DNA from: an uncultured Pseudomonas sp.
Lineage (GTDB): Bacteria > Pseudomonadota > Gammaproteobacteria > Pseudomonadales > Pseudomonadaceae
NCBI GenBank assembly: GCA_946886875.1
Contig: CAMPJN010000240.1
Coordinates: forward strand, 1-6,174
Reading direction: 5' to 3'
Length of the DNA stretch: 6,174 nucleotides
In this document: in pieces, positions 1 through 5,044 of the stretch
Layout of the letters: each line of letters opens with the position of its first letter
Position numbering within the stretch: the stretch's first letter is position 1
Translations under genes and position numbers: made by a program
The notes under the pieces: generated by a model
What the model was told of the DNA's origin: nothing
What the model saw: only the letters and a program-made list of their open reading frames with translations
Databases searched by the model: none

Positions 1-40
1 CGGTGGGCGCAAGGCCGATCACGGGCGGCCAGACACGCAT
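1..40 (-). CDS. Possible 5' end of a minus-strand gene running off the left edge
   Basis: An ATG on the minus strand (complement of 38-40) opens a frame of 13 codons with no stop before the window edge, reading MRVWPPVIGLAPT. A second ATG (complement of 48-50) opens another frame that is also open to the edge, while the one at 58-60 hits a stop within 14 codons. No good ribosome site precedes any of them. Support comes mainly from position: an extended -10 promoter on the same strand lies about 110 bp upstream (152-160). The product cannot be recognised from so few residues. It may equally be non-coding. Confidence 0.22.
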   Translation of the reverse strand, partial: MRVWPPVIGLAPT

Positions 41-66
41 CTCGTGGCATCTCGTGGCATCTCGTG
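37..66. repeat. Three perfect 10-bp tandem repeats
   Basis: The unit GCATCTCGTG occurs three times head to tail at 37-46, 47-56 and 57-66 without a mismatch. Each unit carries an ATG on the minus strand, and because 10 is not a multiple of three each ATG sets a different frame. Gain or loss of one unit by slippage would therefore change which start leads into the minus-strand frame at the left edge, if that frame is a gene. Confidence 0.9.
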
Positions 67-137
67 TGACAGTTGCTGCGCGGGGAGGTGCACAGCGTTC
101 GCACGTTTTGCCAAGCGGCGGAAGATGGTTCTCCCTT

Positions 138-173
138 GCCGCAGACCGCCGATCATAGCATCGGCCCTGCGGC
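138..173. repeat. Compound palindrome (7 + 6 bp arms) centred on a minus-strand -10 box
   Basis: GCCGCAG at 138-144 pairs with CTGCGGC at 167-173, and inside it GCCGAT at 148-153 pairs with ATCGGC at 160-165. They are separated by a 3-nt/1-nt internal loop and a 6-nt terminal loop. No T-run follows on either strand, so it is a poor intrinsic terminator for argO, although it does lie downstream of the argO stop. Overlap with a promoter-like -10 suggests an operator or a cruciform-prone promoter instead. Confidence 0.6.
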
Positions 174-180
174 ATAACCA
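152..180 (-). promoter_or_regulatory. Candidate extended -10 sigma-70 promoter, minus strand
   Basis: Read on the minus strand, the sequence TGCTATGAT (complement of 152-160) is an extended -10 with TG one base before TATGAT. The hexamer 17 bp upstream (175-180, TGGTTA) is a weak -35, which extended -10 promoters tolerate. It points left, toward the possible gene at 1-40, with predicted initiation near 145. The box sits in the middle of the 138-173 palindrome. Confidence 0.45.
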
Positions 181-247
181 CGCAGCAACTGTGTGGGAAA
201 GCCGCTGCCCAGGGCCGGTCAGGGACTTTTCCCGCCCCGCGACTGAG

Positions 248-859
248 TTAGCCTACAGGGCTGCCAAGCAGCAATTGCCAGGCGATAGCGAACATCATTG
301 CGGCCACCGTCAGATCAATCACCCGCCAGGTGCTCGGGCGTGCCAGCCAGGGGGCCAGCCAGGCGGCGCCAAGGGCCAGGGTGAAAAACCACAACAACGA
401 GGCGCTGGCCGCACCCAGGGTATAAGCGCCAGGCACGCTCTGCTGCGCGCCGAGGCTGCCGATCAGCAGCACGGTATCGAGATAGACGTGCGGATTGAGC
501 AAGGTCACCGCCAGCGCGGCCAGTAGCACTGCCCGCCGCGAGCGCGGTGCACTGCGCTCGGCGTGCGCCAGGCCCAGGGGTTTGCAGGCGCGCAGCAGGG
601 CCTGGCCGCCGTACCAGAGCAGAAAGGCCGCGCCGCCCCAACGGGCGATGCCCAGCAACAGCGGATTTTGCGCCAGCACCGCGGCCAGGCCGAAGACTCC
701 GGCGGCGACCAGCACCGCGTCGCACAACACGCATAGCAAGGCCACCGGCAAATGATGCTCGCGGCGCAGGCTCTGCGCCAGGACGAAAGCGTTCTGCGCG
801 CCGAGGGCGATGATCAGGCCGGCGGCGATCACCAGGCCGTTGAGATAGCTTTGCCACAT
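248..859 (-). CDS. argO: ArgO-type L-arginine/lysine exporter (LysE superfamily)
   Basis: Inner-membrane exporter of basic amino acids, expelling excess arginine and possibly lysine or the toxic analogue canavanine. The 203-residue product is close to the family length of about 210. Hydrophobic segments lie near residues 5-25, 37-60, 66-90, 108-130, 145-172 and 180-198, as expected for the six-segment LysE fold. Family signatures are LGAQNAF (19-25), WGGAAFLLWYG (74-84) and NPHVYLDT (122-129), all closely matching E. coli ArgO as I recall it. I chose the start at 859 because AGGAGA (866-871) stands six bases before it. An ATG at 880 would add seven residues but has no ribosome site and overlaps a leader hairpin. 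It is divergent from argP, which activates this gene in enterobacteria. The exact substrate is inferred from family and neighbour. Confidence 0.92.
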   Translation of the reverse strand: MWQSYLNGLVIAAGLIIALGAQNAFVLAQSLRREHHLPVALLCVLCDAVLVAAGVFGLAAVLAQNPLLLGIARWGGAAFLLWYGGQALLRACKPLGLAHAERSAPRSRRAVLLAALAVTLLNPHVYLDTVLLIGSLGAQQSVPGAYTLGAASASLLWFFTLALGAAWLAPWLARPSTWRVIDLTVAAMMFAIAWQLLLGSPVG

Positions 860-873
860 GCTGGTTCTCCTGG

Positions 874-902
874 CGGGCATACGAACAGCATCGCTATGCC
901 CG
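874..902. promoter_or_regulatory. Perfect 8-bp inverted repeat in the argO leader (operator or hairpin)
   Basis: CGGGCATA at 874-881 is mirrored by TATGCCCG at 895-902 with 13 bp between. In an argO transcript the stem would end two bases before the AGGAGA ribosome site. A short inner palindrome (GCAT 888-891, ATGC 896-899) could form a competing fold. The dyad could be an ArgP operator, since LysR-type proteins bind interrupted palindromes, or an RNA hairpin controlling argO translation. Confidence 0.5.
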
Positions 903-920
903 TTGTTGGTTTAGCGGTGC

Positions 921-950
921 TGGCCAGTTTGTTGTGCTTGGCGGTATAAG
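921..950 (+). promoter_or_regulatory. Candidate argP promoter
   Basis: TATAAG at 945-950 resembles a -10 box. TGGCCA at 921-926, 18 bp upstream, matches four of six -35 positions. It would start transcription near 957, about 30 bases before the argP TTG. It lies in the 129-bp gap shared by the divergent argO and argP genes. The match is moderate and not tested. Confidence 0.35.
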
Positions 951-988
951 GAAAACGAATCTTGCTGATGGCTCATTAGGAGAATCGA

Positions 989-1879
989 TTGTTCGACTAC
1001 AAACTATTGGCCGCCCTGGCGGCGGTGGTGGAGCAGGCCGGTTTCGAGCGGGCTGCCCAGATGCTGGGTTTGTCGCAGTCGGCGGTATCCCAGCGGATCA
1101 AGCTACTCGAGGCGCGGGTCGGTCAGCCGGTGCTGGTGCGTGGCGTGCCGCCGACGCCCACTGAGGTCGGTCGGCGGCTGCTCAATCATGTGCAGCAGGT
1201 GCGCCTGCTCGAGCGCGATCTGCACAGTCAGGTGCCGGCCCTGGACGAAGGAGGTCCGCCCGAGCGCCTGCGGATCGCACTCAACGCCGACAGCCTGGCC
1301 ACCTGGTGGGCCGGGGCTGTGGGTGGGTTCTGCGCCGAACAGCGGCTGTTGCTGGAGCTGCTGGTGGAAGATCAGGATGTCGGCCTCAAGCGCATGCGCA
1401 ACGGTGACGTGGCTGCCTGCCTGTGCGCCACCGACCGGCCGGTAGCGGGCGCGCGCTCCTTGCCGTTGGGGGCGATGCGTTACCGCGCCCTGGCCAGCCC
1501 GCAGTTCATTGCCCGGCATTTTCCCGACGGCGTAACGCTGGCGGCATTGGCGCAAGCGCCGGCCATCGTCTTCGGCCCGGACGATCTCCTGCAACACCGC
1601 TACCTGTCTTCCCTGGGCGCGGAGGGCAGCTTTATCCATCACCTCTGCCCTTCGTCCGAGGGGTTTGTGCAGCTGGCGATGGCGGGGTTCGGCTGGGGGC
1701 TGATGCCCGAGCTGCAGGTCCAGGCGCAGCTGGCTAATGGCAGCCTGCGCGAACTGCTACCCGGGCGACCGCTGGACACCGCGCTGTATTGGCATCATTG
1801 GCGTAACGGCGGCGAGTTGCTCGATGCCCTCACCGAACACATCCAGCGGCATGCGCCGACCTGGCTGGTAGCCGGCTGA
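989..1879 (+). CDS. argP: LysR-type regulator ArgP/IciA, activator of the divergent argO
   Basis: Cytoplasmic LysR-family transcription factor. In E. coli the orthologue senses arginine and lysine and controls argO and other nitrogen and lysine genes. The 296 residues match the family length of about 297. The N-terminal winged helix-turn-helix spans about residues 4-62, with FERAAQMLGLSQSAVSQRIK (19-38) almost the same as in E. coli ArgP. NADSLATWW (99-107) and SSEGFVQLA later in the chain are further ArgP hallmarks in the effector domain. The start is TTG, preceded by AGGAGA at 978-983 with a 5-base gap. A stop in the same frame at 977-979 excludes any upstream ATG, so the weak TTG start is well supported. 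It is transcribed away from argO across 129 bp, the arrangement expected of a LysR regulator and its target. Confidence 0.93.
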   Translation: MFDYKLLAALAAVVEQAGFERAAQMLGLSQSAVSQRIKLLEARVGQPVLVRGVPPTPTEVGRRLLNHVQQVRLLERDLHSQVPALDEGGPPERLRIALNADSLATWWAGAVGGFCAEQRLLLELLVEDQDVGLKRMRNGDVAACLCATDRPVAGARSLPLGAMRYRALASPQFIARHFPDGVTLAALAQAPAIVFGPDDLLQHRYLSSLGAEGSFIHHLCPSSEGFVQLAMAGFGWGLMPELQVQAQLANGSLRELLPGRPLDTALYWHHWRNGGELLDALTEHIQRHAPTWLVAG

Positions 1880-1910
1880 TCGCCAGCACATTTGCTTGCC
1901 CCGATTAAGC

Positions 1911-1942
1911 CGGCGGCGTCTGGATCGGCCTATCAGCCGCCG
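1911..1942 (+). terminator. GC-rich stem downstream of argP, weak terminator candidate
   Basis: CGGCGGC (1911-1917) and GCCGCCG (1936-1942) can pair around an 18-base loop, 32 bases after the argP stop. No T-run follows, so it would be at best a weak intrinsic terminator. Confidence 0.28.
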
Positions 1943-1974
1943 TTATGGCTGCGTGCCAGCCCCCAGAAAAAACC

Positions 1975-2003
1975 TGAACAGCTGATGTCGACGCGAGTCA
2001 CTG
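1975..2003 (+). promoter_or_regulatory. Possible ECF/AlgU-like promoter for the outer-membrane barrel gene
   Basis: GAACAG (1976-1981), a 16-bp spacer and TCACTG (1998-2003) partly match the GAACTT-N16-TCTGA pattern of RpoE/AlgU envelope-stress promoters. An A-run (1966-1972) lies just upstream. No convincing sigma-70 boxes were seen in this gap. The match is partial, only GAAC and TC being firm, so this is a suggestion based partly on the envelope role of the gene downstream. Confidence 0.22.
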
Positions 2004-2062
2004 ACTATGCGCAACGCCGTTTATGCGTACTTCTCCAATTCTCAGGACAAGAGGCATAGTCA
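2002..2062 (+). repeat. 9-bp inverted repeat bracketing the ribosome site of the barrel gene
   Basis: TGACTATGC (2002-2010) is perfectly mirrored by GCATAGTCA (2054-2062). The right arm starts at the last base of the ribosome site and ends on the A of the start codon. In a transcript containing both arms, pairing could hide the start codon, with the ribosome site in the 44-base loop. If transcription starts near 2009, as the ECF-like boxes would imply, the left arm would be missing. Confidence 0.45.
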
Positions 2063-2577
2063 TGAATCGACTCTTCAAAACCTCCATGCTTGTCGCCGCC
2101 CTTTTTCCCGCTGCGGTACTTGCCGCGCCAGCGGCCGGCGATCAGGAAATCACCTTGAACGGCGCAGGAAGCAGCGATAAGGATTTCGACAGTACGGTGT
2201 TTTCCGTACAGGGCAGCTGGGGTCAATACCTGAGCGATGCTTCCCTATGGGGGGTGCGCCAGACCGTCAGCGCCCGCGATCAGGAAGGCGAAAGCGTAAA
2301 GTTCGACGGCTCCACGCGGGTGTTTTACGACTATCAATTCGGTTCTGGCGCAGCCCGTCCCTTCTTGGGACTCAGTGTGGGCGGGGTCTATGGCGACCAG
2401 GTGGACGAAACCTTTATGGCGGGGCCGGAAGTCGGTATCAAGTATTGGGTGCTGGATAAAACCTTTATCACCGCGATGGCCGAATACCAGTTCCTGTTTA
2501 AAAGCGGTAGCGATGCGCGGGACCGTTATGACGATGGCGCCTTCTTCTACAGCGTCGGTCTCGGTTACAACTTCTGA
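2062..2577 (+). CDS. Small predicted outer-membrane beta-barrel protein
   Basis: I do not recognise a named family. The 171-residue product starts with a signal peptide: basic MNRLFK, a hydrophobic core, then a cleavage site after residue 21 (AVLA before APAAGDQ). The mature part, about 150 residues, is rich in Tyr, Phe and Gly. It shows roughly eight alternating segments that could be strands, such as TVFSVQGSW, STRVFYDYQF, PFLGLSVGGVYG, GPEVGIKYW, FITAMAEYQFLF and FFYSVGLGYNF. It ends in Phe, the usual C-terminal signature for insertion by the Bam complex. Size and pattern suit an 8-stranded OmpA- or OmpW-like barrel. The start at 2062 has AAGAGG (2049-2054) seven bases upstream; an in-frame ATG at 2023 would bury the signal peptide. 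It stands alone and converges with the next gene. Function is unknown. Confidence 0.85.
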   Translation: MNRLFKTSMLVAALFPAAVLAAPAAGDQEITLNGAGSSDKDFDSTVFSVQGSWGQYLSDASLWGVRQTVSARDQEGESVKFDGSTRVFYDYQFGSGAARPFLGLSVGGVYGDQVDETFMAGPEVGIKYWVLDKTFITAMAEYQFLFKSGSDARDRYDDGAFFYSVGLGYNF

Positions 2578-2603
2578 TCGATGTGGAGCCGGGCGCTAGC
2601 TGT

Positions 2604-2638
2604 GCACGATAGCGTGCGAGGCGCCATACACGGCGCCT
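2604..2638. terminator. Tandem hairpins between convergent genes, possible bidirectional terminator
   Basis: Two adjacent perfect stems lie in the 72-bp gap: GCACG/CGTGC (2604-2608, 2613-2617, 4-base loop) and AGGCGCC/GGCGCCT (2619-2625, 2632-2638, 6-base loop). They are placed as expected for a shared terminator of the genes ending at 2577 (plus) and 2650 (minus). Neither strand has a clear T-run after the stems. Confidence 0.5.
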
Positions 2639-2649
2639 GGTGCGGATTA

Positions 2650-3708
2650 TCAGTCGATAAGGATTTTCCCCGAGCCTGGCAACAGTTCCACGCAGCGTTC
2701 GCCGAGCAAGCGGGACGGGGTGAAGTAACCGCCCGGCCCGTTGTAGTCGAGCAGGTGGCGCACTGCCAGAAGTGTGCCGTGGACAGTCACGTCGTAGCCG
2801 TTGGCGGTTTCCAGATGAGCGGTTCTCACCTCGCCGGCGGCATTGCGCACCTCGCCCCAGAGCCAGGTGCGCTGGCGTGCGCGGGTTTCCTGGTCGGGTC
2901 CGTGCACGCGTTTGGCGATCAGGCGCTTGAGCCAGTTCTGCACGACCTCCAGGCCGAACAGCGGGCGCAGCGGATCGAGCACCCGCAGGGCGATGGCCAT
3001 GGCAGTCGGTGCCGGCAGGTAGAACTCGATATTGTCGATCCCCGTCGAGTGGTAGGCGGTCGATATATCGCCCCAGGGGATGGTTACCGCGGTTTTTTCG
3101 CCGCGGCCGAAATTTATCGCGCGGCGCTGATAGCCCATAGGTACCTCGGTAATCACCCCGGCGCGGCGCACCCTGCCGCCGTATTTCAGACCCTCAACCG
3201 AGGTTTTCGCGGTGCCCGGCGAGAATCCGCTGCCGGTGTCGAAGCCCAAAGCCAATTGGGTGGCGTCCGTCATCGCCTGATGCAAGCAGGCGGCCAGGCA
3301 GTCGCTGGGGATCACATCGAAACCGACGCCAGGGCACACCACCAGGCCGCGTTCCCGCGCCAGGGCATCCTGGCCATGGGCTGCTTCGAAGACCGCGATT
3401 TCACCGGTGATATCGACGTAATGAGTGGCGCTGTTCAGGCAGGCGTCGATCATCGGCGCGCTGGTCGCGGAAAACGGGCCGGCGCAATGGGCCACCACAG
3501 CGATATCGGCCAGTGCGTCGCGCGCGCGTTGCGCGTTGTGCAGATCGAAGATGCGGCATTCCAGCCCGAGCAAACTGCCGAGGGCGTGCACCGCCGCCGG
3601 GTCGCGGCCGGCGAGGATCGGCGTGAGCCCCTGGCGCTGCGCCTCGCTGGCGATTAGGTGGCCGGTATAGCCGTTGGCGCCGTAGATCATCCAGTTTTTG
3701 CTGATCAT
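2650..3708 (-). CDS. Saccharopine dehydrogenase-like NAD(P)-binding oxidoreductase
   Basis: A 352-residue soluble protein with an N-terminal Rossmann fold. IYGANGYTG (8-16) gives the glycine-rich dinucleotide loop, and AGR (33-35) follows the second strand. CAGPF (75-79), HYVDITGE (96-103) and PGVGFDVIPSD (126-136) are typical of the saccharopine-dehydrogenase NADP-binding family, a group that includes trans-acting enoyl reductases and many uncharacterised members. No separate catalytic domain with a recognisable substrate signature is visible, and there is no lysine-pathway neighbour, so true saccharopine dehydrogenase activity is unlikely to be safe to assume. The start at 3708 has AGGAG (3715-3719) six bases upstream; Met7 is a possible later start but lacks this site. 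It is divergent from the epimerase-type gene, with a MITE-like element in the shared intergenic region. Family call is confident, function unknown. Confidence 0.87.
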   Translation of the reverse strand: MISKNWMIYGANGYTGHLIASEAQRQGLTPILAGRDPAAVHALGSLLGLECRIFDLHNAQRARDALADIAVVAHCAGPFSATSAPMIDACLNSATHYVDITGEIAVFEAAHGQDALARERGLVVCPGVGFDVIPSDCLAACLHQAMTDATQLALGFDTGSGFSPGTAKTSVEGLKYGGRVRRAGVITEVPMGYQRRAINFGRGEKTAVTIPWGDISTAYHSTGIDNIEFYLPAPTAMAIALRVLDPLRPLFGLEVVQNWLKRLIAKRVHGPDQETRARQRTWLWGEVRNAAGEVRTAHLETANGYDVTVHGTLLAVRHLLDYNGPGGYFTPSRLLGERCVELLPGSGKILID

Positions 3709-3796
3709 GCCGAACTCCTGTGGGTTGAGGTGACTACAGGGTAGCCGTTTGCGGCGGATTGCCCGGGTTGTGTGCCTTTGGACCGCCGCGACGTTG

Positions 3797-3964
3797 CTAG
3801 GAGGCTGTCCGAGAATAGCGACCGTAGCGAGGGAAAGACCGGCTTGAGGCAGTTTTTGCGCTCTTTTGAGGCGAATAGTCGCTCTATTTAACGAAAAAGA
3901 GCGCGAAAAATGACCAATCCGGCTTTTCCGCAGTAGGTCAGTCTGTTCTCGGACAGCCTCCTAG
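3797..3964. mobile_element. MITE-like non-autonomous element with 19-bp perfect terminal inverted repeats
   Basis: CTAGGAGGCTGTCCGAGAA at 3797-3815 is exactly mirrored at 3946-3964. The outermost CTAG is itself palindromic, so it is either part of the inverted repeat or a 4-bp target duplication around a 160-bp element (3801-3960). The interior carries no coding capacity and is itself an imperfect palindrome. GCGCTCTTTT (3858-3867) mirrors 3895-3904, flanked by further paired T and A runs. GGAAAGACCGG (3832-3842) pairs with 3919-3929 at 9 of 11 positions. The interior is visibly more AT-rich than its surroundings. Short length, no transposase and whole-length foldback structure are what define a MITE. 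CTAG duplication fits IS5-type transposases, but the parent family cannot be fixed from this sequence. It occupies most of the 343-bp gap between two divergent genes, so it may affect their promoters or act as a terminator. Confidence 0.82.
3858..3904. repeat. Internal 10-bp inverted repeat of the MITE-like element
   Basis: GCGCTCTTTT (3858-3867) and AAAAGAGCGC (3895-3904) pair perfectly. A T-run (3853-3857) precedes the left arm and an A-run (3906-3910) follows the right arm; four of the five positions continue the stem past one T-G mismatch. On either strand the hairpin ends in a run of A rather than T, so it is not a classical terminator. Confidence 0.75.
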
Positions 3965-4017
3965 GGTCGCTGTTCTGGCACGGCGGGACAGGGCGCGCTG
4001 TGGGTAGGGTTGCTAGA

Positions 4018-4027
4018 GTGCATGCAC
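4018..4027. promoter_or_regulatory. 10-bp perfect palindrome upstream of the epimerase-type gene
   Basis: GTGCATGCAC is a perfect palindrome 24 bases before the ATG at 4052. It could be a small operator half-pair or chance. No clear -10/-35 pair was found in the 87 bp between the MITE-like element and the gene. Confidence 0.2.
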
Positions 4028-4051
4028 GGAAGACACGGCGGAGAAGCGACG

Positions 4052-5041
4052 ATGAAGATCCTGGTAACGGGCGCAAGCGGCTTTATTGGTGGACGCTTTG
4101 CCCGCTTCGCCTTGGAGCAGGGCTTGAGTGTGCGGGTCAATGGTCGCCGCGCCGAAGGAGTGGCGCACCTGGTCAAGCGTGGCGCCGAGTTCGTGCAGGG
4201 CGATCTATCCGATCCCGAGCTGGTGCAGCGGCTCTGCTCGGACGTCGAAAGCGTGGTGCATTGCGCTGGCGCGGTAGGGGTGTGGGGGCGTTATCAGCAC
4301 TTCTATCAAGCCAACGTGGTGGTGACCGAGAATGTTGTCGAAGCCTGTCTCAAACAAAAAGTCCGGCGCTTGATCCATCTGTCCTCGCCGTCGGTCTATT
4401 TCGATGGCCAGGCACATGTCGATATCAAGGAAGAGCAGTTGCCCAAGCGCTTTTCCGATCACTACGGCGCCACTAAATACCTTGCCGAGCAGAAAGTTTT
4501 CGGTGCCCAGGAATTCGGTCTGGAAGTGCTGGCGCTGCGCCCGCGCTTCGTCACCGGCGCTGGCGACACCAGTATCTTTCCGCGGCTGATCGAGATGCAG
4601 CGCAAGGGTCGCCTGGCGATCATCGGTAATGGCCTGAACAAGGTCGATTTCACCAGCATGCAGAATCTCAACGATGCGCTGTTCAGCGCCTTGCTCGCCG
4701 CCGAGCCGGCCCTGGGCAAGGTCTACAACATCAGCAACGGCGCGCCGGTGCCGCTGTGGGATGTGGTCAATTATGTACTGCGGCGGATGAACCTGCCGCC
4801 GGTCACCCGGCATATGCCTTACGGTCTGGCCTATGCCGCGGCGACGCTCAACGAGGGCGTCTGCAAGCTGCTGCCGGGGCGTCCGGAGCCGAGCCTGTTC
4901 CGCCTGGGTGTGACGGTGATGGCGAAAGACTTTTCGCTGAATATCGACCGCGCCCGCGAGTACCTCGACTACGACCCCCAGGTCAGCGTATGGACTGCCC
5001 TGGATGAGTTCTGTCAGTGGTGGCAGGCTCAGCAAGGCTAG
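4052..5041 (+). CDS. NAD-dependent epimerase/dehydratase family protein (extended SDR)
   Basis: A 329-residue extended short-chain dehydrogenase/reductase. VTGASGFIGG (5-14) contains the GxxGxxG cofactor loop and QGDLSD (49-54) has the acidic residue near the adenine. HCAGAVG (70-76) is the second cofactor-contacting segment. Ser111/Ser112, Tyr138 and Lys142 (YGATK) form the active site, so the enzyme looks catalytically intact. LRPRFVTGAGD further on is a common segment of 3-beta-hydroxysteroid dehydrogenase/NAD-epimerase proteins, and VWGRY after the cofactor strand fits the same branch. The substrate cannot be told: neighbours are not sugar-nucleotide, LPS or steroid genes. The start at 4052 has GGAGAAG (4040-4046) upstream; the frame opens at 4010 but that ATG has no ribosome site and the Rossmann strand begins right at 4052. 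It is monocistronic as far as can be seen. Confidence 0.9.
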   Translation: MKILVTGASGFIGGRFARFALEQGLSVRVNGRRAEGVAHLVKRGAEFVQGDLSDPELVQRLCSDVESVVHCAGAVGVWGRYQHFYQANVVVTENVVEACLKQKVRRLIHLSSPSVYFDGQAHVDIKEEQLPKRFSDHYGATKYLAEQKVFGAQEFGLEVLALRPRFVTGAGDTSIFPRLIEMQRKGRLAIIGNGLNKVDFTSMQNLNDALFSALLAAEPALGKVYNISNGAPVPLWDVVNYVLRRMNLPPVTRHMPYGLAYAAATLNEGVCKLLPGRPEPSLFRLGVTVMAKDFSLNIDRAREYLDYDPQVSVWTALDEFCQWWQAQQG

Positions 5042-5044
5042 CCT
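5035..5044. other. Palindrome spanning both stop codons of two convergent genes
   Basis: AGGCTAGCCT is a perfect 10-bp palindrome that includes the TAG of the plus-strand gene (5039-5041) and the last base of the complemented TGA of the minus-strand gene (5044-5046). With no loop it cannot fold as a terminator by itself; AGGCT at 5025-5029 could pair with 5040-5044 instead. No T-rich terminator is visible, so the two transcripts probably overlap. Confidence 0.35.

Larger units (their letters stand above)
69..192. repeat. Inverted repeat of 15 bp arms (14 of 15 match) enclosing a promoter-like hairpin
   Basis: ACAGTTGCTGCG at 69-80 is exactly repeated in reverse complement at 181-192. After one mismatch two more bases match, giving arms 69-83 and 178-192. 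The bases just outside are similar (GTGTG on the left, GTGGG on the right), which could be a decayed target duplication or chance. The region lies between the argO stop and the left edge, with no convincing gene inside. It may be a structured RNA, a pair of operator sites around a promoter, or a very small mobile remnant. The sequence does not decide between these. Confidence 0.6.

Noticed and set aside
44..526. Open frame of 160 codons on the plus strand
   Set aside because: More than half is antisense to argO, the beginning runs through the tandem repeats, and no ribosome site precedes it.
2581..3657. Open frame of 358 codons on the plus strand
   Set aside because: It lies opposite the clear oxidoreductase gene on the minus strand. 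High GC leaves long antisense frames; its translation shows no domain pattern, and the minus-strand product has conserved motifs and a ribosome site.
3975..3995. TGGCAC motif suggesting a sigma-54 promoter
   Set aside because: The -24-like TGGCAC is present but the matching -12 TTGC at the required spacing is missing.
3888..4076. Short minus-strand frame starting beyond the MITE-like element
   Set aside because: It overlaps the element end and the start of the epimerase-type gene and has no recognisable protein features.
4205..5035. Open frame of 276 codons on the minus strand
   Set aside because: It is antisense to the epimerase-type gene, whose Rossmann and YxxxK motifs are intact. The antisense translation looks composition-driven.
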